From NCBI GenBank assembly GCA_900318815.1, contig ONMA01000019.1:44889-108888 (forward strand): a DNA stretch of 64,000 bases, read 5' to 3'. Below are positions 7,627 through 16,476 of this stretch, in pieces; the stretch's first letter is position 1; every line of letters begins with the position of its first letter. This stretch comes from an uncultured Prevotellaceae bacterium (GTDB lineage: Bacteria; Bacteroidota; Bacteroidia; Bacteroidales; Bacteroidaceae). The translations under genes and the position numbers were made by a program. The notes under the pieces were generated by a model. That model ran no database searches. It was given only the letters and a program-made list of their open reading frames with translations, and had not been told where the DNA came from.

Positions 7627-8229
7627 TCACTTGATCTGCTTTAGTGCCAGCTTCACCACCTGCTCGACGGGCAGCGAGGGCTGTTCCTGCAGGATCTGTA
7701 ACACGACCTTCTGACTCGGGGCAGGCGAGAAGCCAAGCATGGTGAGGGCAGAGACAGCCTCGTCCTTCACGGCGTTGTTGACGGGAGCAGTAACGGTGCC
7801 GCCGGCGGGAATCTCGTCGGCAATGCCGAGAGCCACAATCTTGTCACGCAGGTCGACGATGACACGCTGGGCCGTCATCTTGCCGATACCCTTGATGCCC
7901 TTCATAACCCGCTCGTTGCCAGTGGAGATGGCGTTGCAGAGTTCGCTGACACTCATCGACGAGAGCATCATGCGGGCAGTGTTGGCCCCTACCCCACTCA
8001 CGCTGATGAGCAACTGGAACATCTCGCGCTCCTTCTTGTTATAGAAGCCGTAGAGCAGATAGGCATCCTCGCGGATGGCCTCGTAGACGTAGAGCTTCAC
8101 GTCCTTCTTCCCCTGAATAGCACTATAGGTGTTGAGCGAAATGCTCAGTGCGTAGCCCACGCCGGCAGCCTCAACGGTGGCTAATGCAGGCGTCAGTTCG
8201 GTCAGCTCGCCTTTGATGTATTCTATCAT
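7627..8229 (-). CDS. ruvA: Holliday junction branch migration protein RuvA
   Basis: A 200-residue RuvA, the tetramer that binds four-way junctions and loads the RuvB motor. The N-terminal OB-fold is [26 protein letters not shown]. The two helix-hairpin-helix motifs show as [18 protein letters not shown] and [19 protein letters not shown]. The flexible linker ([10 protein letters not shown]) and the C-terminal RuvB-binding three-helix domain ([13 protein letters not shown] ... [10 protein letters not shown]) are complete. Its 3' end borders rpn, and a copy of the last 105 bp sits on the far side of rpn. Despite that disturbance the reading frame and C-terminus look normal. Confidence 0.95.
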   Translation of the reverse strand: MIEYIKGELTELTPALATVEAAGVGYALSISLNTYSAIQGKKDVKLYVYEAIREDAYLLYGFYNKKEREMFQLLISVSGVGANTARMMLSSMSVSELCNAISTGNERVMKGIKGIGKMTAQRVIVDLRDKIVALGIADEIPAGGTVTAPVNNAVKDEAVSALTMLGFSPAPSQKVVLQILQEQPSLPVEQVVKLALKQIK

Positions 8230-8404
8230 TGTCTTCCTATTATTATTTTATAATTTTAAACGCCACGCAGGCCGATTTATTGTATTTTTGGCAGAAGAAA
8301 GGCAAATATGGGCAAAAAAACTTTTTTTTCGGCATTTCATGCGGTATTCTCCGATATTCTGATTATCTTTGCAACACTATTGTATCTTAAACTAAAAACT
8401 TAAC

Positions 8405-10417
8405 ATGAACAAACGTACTACCTTGGCTGCTGTTCTTGCGGCAGCAACACTGGGCATGAACGCCCAGAAGCCCATGTCGGCCCCGAAGGGCGGCAAGGCT
8501 ATCAGTGACGAACTGATTGGCATCTTCTTCGAAGACATCAACAACTCAGCCGACGGCGGTCTCTATGCCGAACTGGTGCAGAACGGCTCGTTCGAGTATA
8601 GCCCTGCCGAGCGCGACGGCTGGGGACCCGGCACGGCATGGAAGCAGGTGCGTCCCGGCCACTCCCTCGGTACGCTGCAGGTGCGCATGGACAGCCCCAT
8701 CCACCCCAACAATCCCACCTACATGCGTCTGCACACCGAGCGTGTGAAAGAGTTCTACGACTATGCCGGATGGAAGGGATTCGGACTACAGAACGACGGC
8801 TTTGACGGCATCTCAGTGAAGGCCGACGCGAAGTATGACTTCTCGGTCTTCTTCCGCAACATCGGACAGGCAGCCAAGAAGGTGCGCATCGTACTGGGCG
8901 AACCACAGGGATGGGGCAAGGACCCGAAGGTGCTGGCCGAGACGACCATCGACGTGAATGGCCAGGCATGGAAGAAGTACAGCGCCGTGCTTACCTCGGC
9001 TGCCGACTGCAAGAATGCCTGCCTGCAAATCCTGGTGCTGAACACCGGCGACCTTGACATCGACCAAGTGTCGCTCATGCCGCAGGACACCTACAAAGGC
9101 CACGGCCTGCGCAAGGACCTGGCTCAGGCACTGGCCGACCTACAGCCGAAGTTCATGCGCTTCCCCGGCGGCTGCGTGGTACACGGCGGCGGTGACGGAT
9201 TCTGGAACACCTATCGCTGGAAGACCACCATCGGCCCGAAAGAGACGCGCCGCGGACTGAAGAACACGTGGGGCTACCACCAGAGCATGGGACTGGGCTA
9301 CTATGAGTACTTCCAGTTCTGCGAAGACCTCGGCATGGAGCCTGTACCCATCCTGCCTTGCGGCGTGAGCTGCCAGGGAACCAACGGCGGCTGGAACATG
9401 TGGCCCACACAGGCCCAGGACGTAGTGCCTATGTCGGAGATGGACGAGTGGGTGGCCGAGGCCATTGACCTCATCGAATGGGCCAACGGCGACCCCGCCA
9501 CCAACAAATGGGCCAAGATGCGTGCCGATGCCGGACACCCCAAGCCTTTCAACCTGAAGTACTTAGGTATTGGCAACGAGGAGAAAATCTCGCCTGAGTT
9601 CTGCGAGCGCTTCAAGTATCTGTATAAGAAGGTTACGGAGAAATATCCCAACATCGTCATCGTGGGTACGGCAGGCCCCGGCTCTCACCCCGAGAACCCC
9701 GACTACGAGGCTGGATGGAAACTGGCCGACGAGCTGGGCATGCCCATCATCGACGAACACTACTACGAGAAGAACGACTACTTCCTGAGCAGCCGACAGT
9801 ATGACAAGTACCCGCGCGACCGCAAGACGAAGGTCTACTTAGGCGAGTATGCCGCCAAGGACAAGAAGTTCATCGACGCCCTGGCCGAAGGTCTCTACCT
9901 GCTCCACGTGGAGCGCAATGCCGACGTGGTGTGCATGACCTCCTACGCTCCCCTCTTTGCCCGCAAGGACGGCACCCAGTGGAACCCCGACATGATTTAC
10001 TACGACAACGAGCGTCCCTACCTGACCTGCAGCTACTACGTGCAGCAACTGTTCGGACAGTCGAGCGGCCAGTACTTCTATGGCGACTGCGTGACCTTCG
10101 AGGGCGATGCCGCCGGCGTGCAGCAGCCCCAGGAGAACGTGCCATACGGACAGTCGGTCATCCTGAACACGAAGACGCGCAAACTCTACGTGAAGATGGT
10201 GAACGCCAGTGCCGAGTCCAAGAAGGCCAACGTGAACCTGGGTCGCTTCGGCCTGAAGAAGATGGCAAAGAAAACCGTACTCACGGGTGCTGCCGACGCA
10301 GAGAACAACTACGACGCACAGCCCATTGCCCCGAAGACCGAACAGGTGAAGGCCCAGAAGAAGTTCTCGCTCGACCTGGCTCCCTACACCATGGTGATGC
10401 TGGAGTACTCACTGTAA
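8405..10417 (+). CDS. GH51 alpha-L-arabinofuranosidase
   Basis: A 670-residue secreted or periplasmic enzyme that removes terminal alpha-L-arabinofuranose from arabinan, arabinoxylan or pectin side chains. A signal peptide (MNKRTTLAAVLAAATLGMNA) is followed by GIFFEDINNSADGGLYAEL, the GH51 opening, with a carbohydrate-binding-like insert at about 140-220. MRFPGGC and the general acid in GIGNEE (E392) follow, then the nucleophile in YLGEYAA (E481). The C-terminal beta-sandwich ends in APYTMVMLEYSL. A -7 box TATCTTTG lies at 8364-8371. The gene converges on the DUF4450 gene and their 3' ends overlap by 9 bp. Together with nearby CE12 and GH31 genes it points to plant cell-wall use. Confidence 0.9.
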   Translation: MNKRTTLAAVLAAATLGMNAQKPMSAPKGGKAISDELIGIFFEDINNSADGGLYAELVQNGSFEYSPAERDGWGPGTAWKQVRPGHSLGTLQVRMDSPIHPNNPTYMRLHTERVKEFYDYAGWKGFGLQNDGFDGISVKADAKYDFSVFFRNIGQAAKKVRIVLGEPQGWGKDPKVLAETTIDVNGQAWKKYSAVLTSAADCKNACLQILVLNTGDLDIDQVSLMPQDTYKGHGLRKDLAQALADLQPKFMRFPGGCVVHGGGDGFWNTYRWKTTIGPKETRRGLKNTWGYHQSMGLGYYEYFQFCEDLGMEPVPILPCGVSCQGTNGGWNMWPTQAQDVVPMSEMDEWVAEAIDLIEWANGDPATNKWAKMRADAGHPKPFNLKYLGIGNEEKISPEFCERFKYLYKKVTEKYPNIVIVGTAGPGSHPENPDYEAGWKLADELGMPIIDEHYYEKNDYFLSSRQYDKYPRDRKTKVYLGEYAAKDKKFIDALAEGLYLLHVERNADVVCMTSYAPLFARKDGTQWNPDMIYYDNERPYLTCSYYVQQLFGQSSGQYFYGDCVTFEGDAAGVQQPQENVPYGQSVILNTKTRKLYVKMVNASAESKKANVNLGRFGLKKMAKKTVLTGAADAENNYDAQPIAPKTEQVKAQKKFSLDLAPYTMVMLEYSL

Positions 10418-13411
10418 GGTAATGGCCATCAGGCCGATGACTACATCGTTGGAGAGTGTCCGCAGCGTGACGCTCTCCAACTTTTTTTGTGGGTTGAGCG
10501 GCATGCGCAGCATCTGTGCGGCTCCGCCGGGAATCTCACGGCCATAGACTCCCTTGATGTTGAGGGCCTCGCCGAGGTCGCGACTCACCGTTCCCGTACC
10601 CAGGCAGACGCGATAAGGACGCGGCTCCACGGTCTGGAAGGCCTTGCCGTCGATGAAGAAGTCCTGCTCGATGGGGCACCAGTTGTCCGGGTTGCGCAAG
10701 CGGAGGGTGTCGCTGCTATGGTCGGTATAGGCGACAACGACAAGGCCATTGTCTATGTGGCACTGGATATGGTTAGTAGAGCCAGCCATGAGGAGGTAGG
10801 CACTCGAGGCCCTGCCCCTCAGGGGGATGGTGATGCTGTCGGGATAGTTGTCCCAGAGACTGGTGTAGGCGATGTTGGGGCCTTGACGGGGAGTGCGGAA
10901 GGGAACGCCTGCGACGGCAAAGCCGTCGCCCACGATGAAGGTGCGGAACACGCTGTCGTTGATTTCGGGGGTGTACTGCGGATGACACCACTCGCCTACT
11001 CCCTGCACGGGAATCTGGAGCGTGGTAGACGACGGGCGGGGCGACAGGTACTGGTTCTTGAAGATGTCGTCGACCTCGGCGTTGAAGTACTTCACAAGCT
11101 GCTGTTGCCTGAAGGGCTTGCTCAGGTCGGGGGCTTCAAGGCCAAGCGTGGATGGACGGATTGACGGATTGACAGGTAGACGGGTAGACGGAGAGACGGA
11201 TGGACGAGGAGACGGAGAGACGGTTGAACGGATAGACGGAGAGACGGATGGATGGGTAGACGGTAGTTCCTCCGCACTTATCACCTCTATCACCTGATGC
11301 TCCTCATCCGTACCTTCCACATCGAGGAATCTTCCACCGGCGAAGTACTGACGGAAAACCATCTTCAAAGGCTGTCGGAAGTGCTGCGTAATCTCACAAC
11401 GAATCCTGTTGCCCTTGCGCGTGTACGTATATTGTATATAAGGAGTTTGTAGCGAAACGCTGTCCCACTCAGCGGGGAAGCCGGGAGCAATCATACATTG
11501 GCCGTCGAGGGCTTGGGGAACGACCCCGAAGAAGCCCTGCAGGAGTGTGCGACTGGCAATGCCGATGCAGTCGCCAAAGTCGCGATAGCACTCGCCACGG
11601 GCAGCGTCATAATGCGAAAGCTGGCCGAAATTGGCAGGCGACTGACCGTAATACATGTTATCCAGGATGTTGGCCTTCATCAGTTGGAACCCTTCTTCCT
11701 TGCGCCCAGCCTCGAAGTAAGCTAATGCGGTGTGCCACACCTCGGCATTGGCCACGTTGTTGATGCTCCACGAATAGGGCAGCCAGTTGCTTGTGGCAAT
11801 GGTCTGCAGCCCCGTATCCTCCACGGGAATATGGGGAATATGCCGGCTGACATAGTCCGTGGCCTGCCATGCCTGCTCCTGCGAGCAGGCACCGCAGTCG
11901 ATGGGCGTATAGATGCTCCATACGGCGGGACTCTCATGCAGTCGGCGCAGCCCCATGCCGTCCTGAAACTCGGCCCATACACCCTTGTCCTTCATCCACA
12001 GGCGACTGTTCATGGCCTTCAGGATAGCGTCGGCCTCCTGCCTGTAAGGTTCCGGATCCTTGCCGATGATCTCGGCAATACGGGCGGCCAGCCTATTGCC
12101 CCGATAGTTATAGGCCGATGAATGGGTCACTGCCCCGCCACTGTAGTAGAGCGCATCACTGGCCCAGATGCAGCAGTAGGCATCGTAGAGGTGGTCGCCG
12201 TCGGGGTCGAAGTTACGTTTCTCCCAGGCCAGATGACGCTCGATGACTGGCCACATCCTGCGCATGTAGGCCGTGTCGGCATCATACTCGAAGTGCCAGA
12301 GCAGCTCGTCCATATAGTTCAGGTTCATGTCGTAGTGGTGCATCTGGTTGTTGCGCTCCGGATTACGGCAGATGTAGCCGTTGCTGTACATCTGCGTGCC
12401 CCACTTCTTCTCAGCCCGGGCCATGTTCATCTTCGCGTCCTGCGACGGATGGGGAATCGTGGCGGGCACATCGGTCACCTGACTCTTCGCGTAGGCATCG
12501 AAGTGGCTCACGGCACGGTCGTTCCATCCCAGCACGTCGCCTGCGTAGGCCGCACGCCAGCCTGCTAAGGGCATGCGCCAACCTATGCAGCCGTGCAGCC
12601 ACGTCTGTCCGTCCCAGTCGCCGTCGGCAGCCATCATGAGGCTGCTGGCCAAGGTGTTGATATAAGGGTCGGGCGTGTGAAAGACGATGCGACCGGCCAT
12701 CTGCCGGAAGTGTTGGGCAGCAGAGAGACACAGCCCTTCGGCCACCTGCGGTTCGGGAATCTTCAGCTGGTCGAGGTCGACTTCAACGTAACCTGCACCG
12801 GTCTCCAGACCAAGAACCACCTCTTGCAACACGGGGCCGCTGGCCTCAAAACATCCCGGTTTGTCGGCTCCGATGTCGCCATTGCGATGCAACCGTGGCG
12901 TGGCTATGTCGGATGACAAGCCGTACACCTTGGCGCGTCCCACGAACTGCGACCCGGCAAAGTGCCACAAGGCGGCCTCGCGGTCGGGCATGGCCACCAC
13001 CTCAACCAACAGCTCCGCATCGCCCCAACGCTTATCGCCCAGGCGGTAGGTACGCTCGCCATCCTTATAATACGACACGCAACGAGTAGTGGAGTCGAGC
13101 GGCACGCATTGTCCTTCATATTCCAGGACGAAGCGAATGTTGCGGTGATGACCTTTCTTCACCACGGCAAACACAGGGCGGTCGCTCGTCTCCAGTCGCC
13201 AGTCGGTATGACTGCCGTAGAGGGCCCGCGTGAAACGGTTCGTCCCGTTCTCACAGACGAAAGCGCCCGCCTCGGGCCAGTATTGTTGGCGGCGTGCCGT
13301 ACCGCGCGTCTCCTCATTATACGATGGCAGCACACCCGCTATCGGTGTCTGTGCGATGGCAGTCATGCCGAGCATGACAGTGCAGAATATCGAAAAAAGC
13401 CTTCTGTTCAT
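10409..13411 (-). CDS. DUF4450-like six-hairpin glycosidase, secreted
   Basis: A 1000-residue protein with a signal peptide (MNRRLFSIFCTVMLGMTAIA). The N-terminal third is a beta-sandwich. The middle (about 255-660) has the (alpha/alpha)6 glycosidase look: DGDWDGQTWLHGCIGWRMPLAGWR, HHYDMNLNYMDELLWHFEYD, HLYDAYCCIWASDALYYSGG and WSINNVANAEVWHTAL. The likely acid catalysts lie among these Asp and Glu residues but I cannot fix them. A repetitive Pro/Ser linker (about 718-755) separates it from a C-terminal domain of about 240 residues. I associate this layout with DUF4450 proteins of Bacteroidetes; the substrate is unknown. Its neighbours RhaD and GH51 suggest rhamnose- or arabinose-containing pectin. 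The linker is encoded by a 24-bp tandem repeat. Confidence 0.7.
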   Translation of the reverse strand: MNRRLFSIFCTVMLGMTAIAQTPIAGVLPSYNEETRGTARRQQYWPEAGAFVCENGTNRFTRALYGSHTDWRLETSDRPVFAVVKKGHHRNIRFVLEYEGQCVPLDSTTRCVSYYKDGERTYRLGDKRWGDAELLVEVVAMPDREAALWHFAGSQFVGRAKVYGLSSDIATPRLHRNGDIGADKPGCFEASGPVLQEVVLGLETGAGYVEVDLDQLKIPEPQVAEGLCLSAAQHFRQMAGRIVFHTPDPYINTLASSLMMAADGDWDGQTWLHGCIGWRMPLAGWRAAYAGDVLGWNDRAVSHFDAYAKSQVTDVPATIPHPSQDAKMNMARAEKKWGTQMYSNGYICRNPERNNQMHHYDMNLNYMDELLWHFEYDADTAYMRRMWPVIERHLAWEKRNFDPDGDHLYDAYCCIWASDALYYSGGAVTHSSAYNYRGNRLAARIAEIIGKDPEPYRQEADAILKAMNSRLWMKDKGVWAEFQDGMGLRRLHESPAVWSIYTPIDCGACSQEQAWQATDYVSRHIPHIPVEDTGLQTIATSNWLPYSWSINNVANAEVWHTALAYFEAGRKEEGFQLMKANILDNMYYGQSPANFGQLSHYDAARGECYRDFGDCIGIASRTLLQGFFGVVPQALDGQCMIAPGFPAEWDSVSLQTPYIQYTYTRKGNRIRCEITQHFRQPLKMVFRQYFAGGRFLDVEGTDEEHQVIEVISAEELPSTHPSVSPSIRSTVSPSPRPSVSPSTRLPVNPSIRPSTLGLEAPDLSKPFRQQQLVKYFNAEVDDIFKNQYLSPRPSSTTLQIPVQGVGEWCHPQYTPEINDSVFRTFIVGDGFAVAGVPFRTPRQGPNIAYTSLWDNYPDSITIPLRGRASSAYLLMAGSTNHIQCHIDNGLVVVAYTDHSSDTLRLRNPDNWCPIEQDFFIDGKAFQTVEPRPYRVCLGTGTVSRDLGEALNIKGVYGREIPGGAAQMLRMPLNPQKKLESVTLRTLSNDVVIGLMAITLQ
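11150..11264. repeat. 24-bp tandem repeat encoding a Pro/Ser linker
   Basis: In the DUF4450 gene four 8-residue units read PSVSPSIR, STVSPSPR, PSVSPSTR and LPVNPSIR. The DNA is built from GACGGAGAGACGGATGGAC-like words. The unit length keeps frame, so copy number can vary without breaking the protein. Confidence 0.75.
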
Positions 13412-13431
13412 GTTGTTAGTCTGTCTTTAAA

Positions 13432-13462
13432 CAAAAACCCTGGCACTTCGCAGTGGCAGGGT
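13432..13462 (-). terminator. Terminator after rhaD
   Basis: ACCCTGGCACT (13437-13447) and AGTGGCAGGGT (13452-13462) form an 11-bp stem with one mismatch and a 4-nt loop. Leftward the stem is followed directly by a T-run (13432-13437). It lies between the rhaD stop and the DUF4450 start. Confidence 0.75.
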
Positions 13463-13527
13463 CTCTTAACCTAAATTTGCAATTAAGTTTTTAGTAGTCA
13501 GTAGTTGTTTTTATTGAGAATCATTAA

Positions 13528-14337
13528 TCATCGAGGTAAGTTGAAGGCCCGTGTCATCTCCTTCATCTGTTCGTCGCTCATGCCTTCAGGCTCAAAGCCC
13601 ATGCAGCGCGAGTTGATATAGATCTTGGCACTCTTCGAGAGTACGTCAATCTGGTCGAAAGCATCCATCACGTCGAGTCCCTTGGCAAACACGCCGTGCT
13701 TCTCCCACATCACCACATCGTAGTCCTCCAGCTCCTTCAGCGTGGCATCGGCCAGCTCGTTTGAACCGGGAAGCGTATAGGGCACTATGCCTAAGCCTAA
13801 CGGACAGAAAGCCTTTGTCTCAGGAATCATAGACCAGAGAATGCGGGTGAGCACGTCCTTGCCGAGGAACTCGCGCTTGTGGCTCATGGCAACCAGTTCG
13901 ATGGGGTGAGTGTGTACGGTAGCTTTATAGCCCGAACCTGTCTCAATCTGGCGGGCATGTACGGTCAGATGACTGGGAAGTTCGCTGGTAGGCATAACGG
14001 GATTGTCGGCAATGATGACATACGACGCGCAATCATCCAGAATGCGAATGACCGAACCATTGTCCATCGGCCAGCGGGCCAGGTCGCGCATGCGCTTGCC
14101 CGTTCCTTTACAATAGAAATAGCAACCCTTCAGGGCAGGCAGGGTCACGCCAATTTGTTTCACTTCGCTGATTGCTGGCAACAGGCGAATCTCATCATCA
14201 ACCAAGTCGGTCACGTTCACGGTGATGTTGCCTCCGTTGCGCTCGGCCCAACCATTCTGCCAGAGATAGCCCGCAACTTCTGCCACTTTCTCAATCTCAG
14301 CCTTCAAGGCGGGGCGACCTTCCAAAATACTTTTCAT
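13528..14337 (-). CDS. rhaD: Rhamnulose-1-phosphate aldolase
   Basis: A 269-residue class II aldolase that cleaves L-rhamnulose-1-phosphate to dihydroxyacetone phosphate and L-lactaldehyde in the cytoplasm. Landmarks are ERNGGNITVN near residues 33-42, SELPSHLTVHARQ, and the zinc ligands in ATVHTHPIELVAMSH with a later H in MWEKHGVFAKG. Length matches the E. coli enzyme. The rhaB, rhaA and rhaT partners are not in the window, so this is an isolated gene of the rhamnose pathway, though it lies beside pectin-type glycosidases whose products contain rhamnose. It ends in its own terminator. Upstream is a 530-bp spacer with a palindrome cluster. Confidence 0.93.
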   Translation of the reverse strand: MKSILEGRPALKAEIEKVAEVAGYLWQNGWAERNGGNITVNVTDLVDDEIRLLPAISEVKQIGVTLPALKGCYFYCKGTGKRMRDLARWPMDNGSVIRILDDCASYVIIADNPVMPTSELPSHLTVHARQIETGSGYKATVHTHPIELVAMSHKREFLGKDVLTRILWSMIPETKAFCPLGLGIVPYTLPGSNELADATLKELEDYDVVMWEKHGVFAKGLDVMDAFDQIDVLSKSAKIYINSRCMGFEPEGMSDEQMKEMTRAFNLPR

Positions 14338-14518
14338 TATGTTTGCTATTTGTGCTTTTTAGAATTTGTGTGCAAAGATATGCCTAATTATCGGTATGCG
14401 GCACTACTATTTGATTTTTTGCCCTTGAATTATGATTTTACGGTTGATTTATGTCAATCTTCCCCAGTTGATGAAGACAACAAAACATTTTGAACTGTGC
14501 AGTTACAGTCTACCGTAT

Positions 14519-14739
14519 GACCGCAAAGCGGTCACCGCTCAGTAGCCGTGGGTCGGTACGACCTACGGATAAGGTGCGGATGATGACATCGACTCTGAAG
14601 GAGTCGCCCCTCAATGATGTTGGGGCACGCTTTCAGCGTGCTTTTCTATCCTTTTCCGTTATCTGTAGGTCCTTTGGACACTACAGCTACTGATAGGTGA
14701 CGCTTTCAGCGTCATTCAGCATTTCCGACCTTACTGGTC
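14519..14739. repeat. Palindrome-cluster repeat, copy 1
   Basis: A chain of short perfect or near-perfect palindromes: GACCGCAAAGCGGTC (14519-14533), one centred in CCGTGGGTCGGTACGACC (14546-14568), GACTCTGAAGGAGTC (14591-14605), GCACGCTTTCAGCGTGC (14625-14641), GTAGGTCCTTTGGACACTAC (about 14665-14684), GACGCTTTCAGCGTC (14699-14713) and GACCTTACTGGTC (14727-14739). The same modules in the same order recur at 51295-51560. It occupies the rhaD to DUF6621 spacer, which holds no gene. Confidence 0.8.
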
Positions 14740-14803
14740 GAACATTTTTTTTCTAAAAATATTATTTCTTATCCTTTTCTTTTCCAAATTCCTTTTTTTG
14801 CAG

Positions 14804-14811
14804 TACCTTTG
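14804..14811 (+). promoter_or_regulatory. -7 box of the DUF6621-mscS pair
   Basis: TACCTTTG, followed by a leader of about 55 nt containing the palindrome GCACCGGTGC. No convincing -33 TTTG at the usual distance. Confidence 0.5.
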
Positions 14812-14869
14812 CAGCACCGGTGCAGGGAGAGGCCCCGTGGCAGCCCGCACTCATTAAGTATTAACGACT

Positions 14870-15451
14870 ATGAACGAGATAAATTGGAGCGAAAACATGA
14901 TGATTGTCGATGCCGACTACGTTGACCGTGTGGCATTCGACCTGACGGTCAACTTCGAGCGGATGCTGAACCGTCGTATTCCGCAGGCCGACCTGGCCCG
15001 CTGGATTGACTGCGTAGCCTTAGACGGCGGACTGCGCGAAGGCGAACACGAGACCCAAGTGGTGCTCATTCACGACAAGCAGAACATGGGGTTGAAGAAC
15101 TTTCTCCCTGGGCACTACGACTCGGAGTTGCATGCCAAGGCTTTCAAAGACCACTTGGGCGAGTTCGCCATCAGTGCCCTGCCCGTAGAAGCCCTGACCA
15201 CCAAAGAGGACTTCTTCATCGAGACCTTGCAGCTGGTAGGCCAACAAAAGGAGGTGAAGCGCATCATGGTAGTGCCCGACGATAATATATATAATAAGGT
15301 GCGTGCCGTACTGAACAAGATGGACGACGAGAAGCGCATCACCGTCTTCTCCATGCAGCCCATGCCGGGCGGCAACTTCCGTCAGGAAATCCTTGGCTAC
15401 TCGCTCATGGCCGCTTTAGGCATACGCGGCGAAGAGATTCATCCCGAATAG
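14870..15451 (+). CDS. DUF6621-like conserved Bacteroidales protein
   Basis: A 193-residue soluble protein. It opens MNEINWSENMMIVDADYVDR and contains MLNRRIPQADLARWIDCVALDGGL, QVVLIHDKQNMGLKNFLPG, VKRIMVVPDDNIY, and a closing RITVFSMQPMP with EILGYSLMAALGIRGEEIHPE. I recall this pattern as a protein conserved across Prevotella and Bacteroides and labelled DUF6621 family; the label is from memory. No catalytic motif is obvious. There is no signal peptide or membrane segment. The MscS gene starts 39 bp downstream on the same strand, so the two probably share a transcript. Function unknown. Confidence 0.7.
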   Translation: MNEINWSENMMIVDADYVDRVAFDLTVNFERMLNRRIPQADLARWIDCVALDGGLREGEHETQVVLIHDKQNMGLKNFLPGHYDSELHAKAFKDHLGEFAISALPVEALTTKEDFFIETLQLVGQQKEVKRIMVVPDDNIYNKVRAVLNKMDDEKRITVFSMQPMPGGNFRQEILGYSLMAALGIRGEEIHPE

Positions 15452-15490
15452 GACTTGACATATCAACCTTTTAAATAACTCATAAAAACT

Positions 15491-16339
15491 ATGGTAGAAA
15501 AACTTCTTTCCCCAGAGACCTACTCCCTGTTGGTGGAGTGGATGCTCAACTTTTGCAAGAACGCCATCGTGGCGATTATCGTCTATTTCATTGGCAGTTG
15601 GATCATCAAGTGGGGCATACGTCTCATCACGAAGATGCTGGAACGCAGCAAGGTAGAGAAATCGCTCTACACGTTCCTTACCAGCATCGTCAACGTGGTG
15701 GCATGGTTCCTGCTCATCATCGTCATCGTCAGCATCCTGGGCATCGAGACCTCGTCGTTCATTGCCCTGTTCGCATCGGCTGGCGTCGCCATCGGCATGG
15801 CCCTGAGCGGCACGCTGCAGAACTTCGCCGGCGGCGTGATGATTCTCCTCTTCAAGCCCTTCAAGGTGGGCGACTTCATCGAGGCGCAAGGCTATGCCGG
15901 CGTGGTCAAGGAGATTCAGATTTTCAACACCATCATCCGCACGGGCGACGCACAGATTATCATCATCCCCAACGGCGGTCTCTCCACGGGCACAATGAAG
16001 AACTCCACGAAGGAACCGTATCGCCGTGTAGACCTGGACTTCCAGTTCTGCTATGGGGCCGACTACAATGAGGTTCGCCAGGCCATTGCCGACATCATCG
16101 AGGCTAACCCCTTGGTGCTGAAAGGCCCGGTAGCCGACTCCGAGATTGTGGCGGCTCCATGGTATGGCTTAGGCAGCTTAGGCGACAGCGGCGTAGTCAT
16201 CAAGACACGTTCGTGGTGCAAGGGCGAGGACTACTGGGCCGTCTACTTCGGCCTCAACGAGACCATCTACCAGACGCTGAAGGAGCGCGGCTTCATGTTC
16301 CCCTTCAACCGCATGGACGTGACAATCCTAAACAAATAG
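15491..16339 (+). CDS. Small-conductance mechanosensitive channel, MscS family
   Basis: A 282-residue inner-membrane channel that opens under membrane tension to release solutes in osmotic downshock. Three hydrophobic segments are visible (about 22-42, 62-85, 88-110). The pore helix FASAGVAIGMALSGTLQNFAGGVMIL is rich in Gly and Ala, as in MscS TM3. The beta domain follows (LLFKPFKVGDFIEAQGYAGVVKEI, then IIIPNGGLSTGTMKNST). The C-terminal alpha/beta domain ends GFMFPFNRMDVTILNK. The length equals that of E. coli MscS. The gene lies 39 bp after the DUF6621-like gene. Confidence 0.93.
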   Translation: MVEKLLSPETYSLLVEWMLNFCKNAIVAIIVYFIGSWIIKWGIRLITKMLERSKVEKSLYTFLTSIVNVVAWFLLIIVIVSILGIETSSFIALFASAGVAIGMALSGTLQNFAGGVMILLFKPFKVGDFIEAQGYAGVVKEIQIFNTIIRTGDAQIIIIPNGGLSTGTMKNSTKEPYRRVDLDFQFCYGADYNEVRQAIADIIEANPLVLKGPVADSEIVAAPWYGLGSLGDSGVVIKTRSWCKGEDYWAVYFGLNETIYQTLKERGFMFPFNRMDVTILNK

Positions 16340-16358
16340 TAACAAGATTTATTTAAAA

Positions 16359-16444
16359 ACAACGGATTTCACGGATTAAACGGATTTTCTAAGTTGCTGA
16401 TTATCAGCGGTACTTAAATCCGTATAATCCGTGAAATCCGTTGT
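16359..16444. repeat. Long hairpin element with ACGGATTTCACGGATT arms
   Basis: Arms at 16359-16387 and 16416-16444 (29 bp, one or two mismatches), each containing three spaced CGGATT words. The inner loop carries GCTGATTATCAGC. The same kind of hairpin lies inside the larger palindrome at 37550-37658. It sits between convergent genes and may act as a two-way terminator. Confidence 0.8.
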
Positions 16445-16476
16445 AGTTAATGATGACAAGCCCTCACGTTTAGTAT

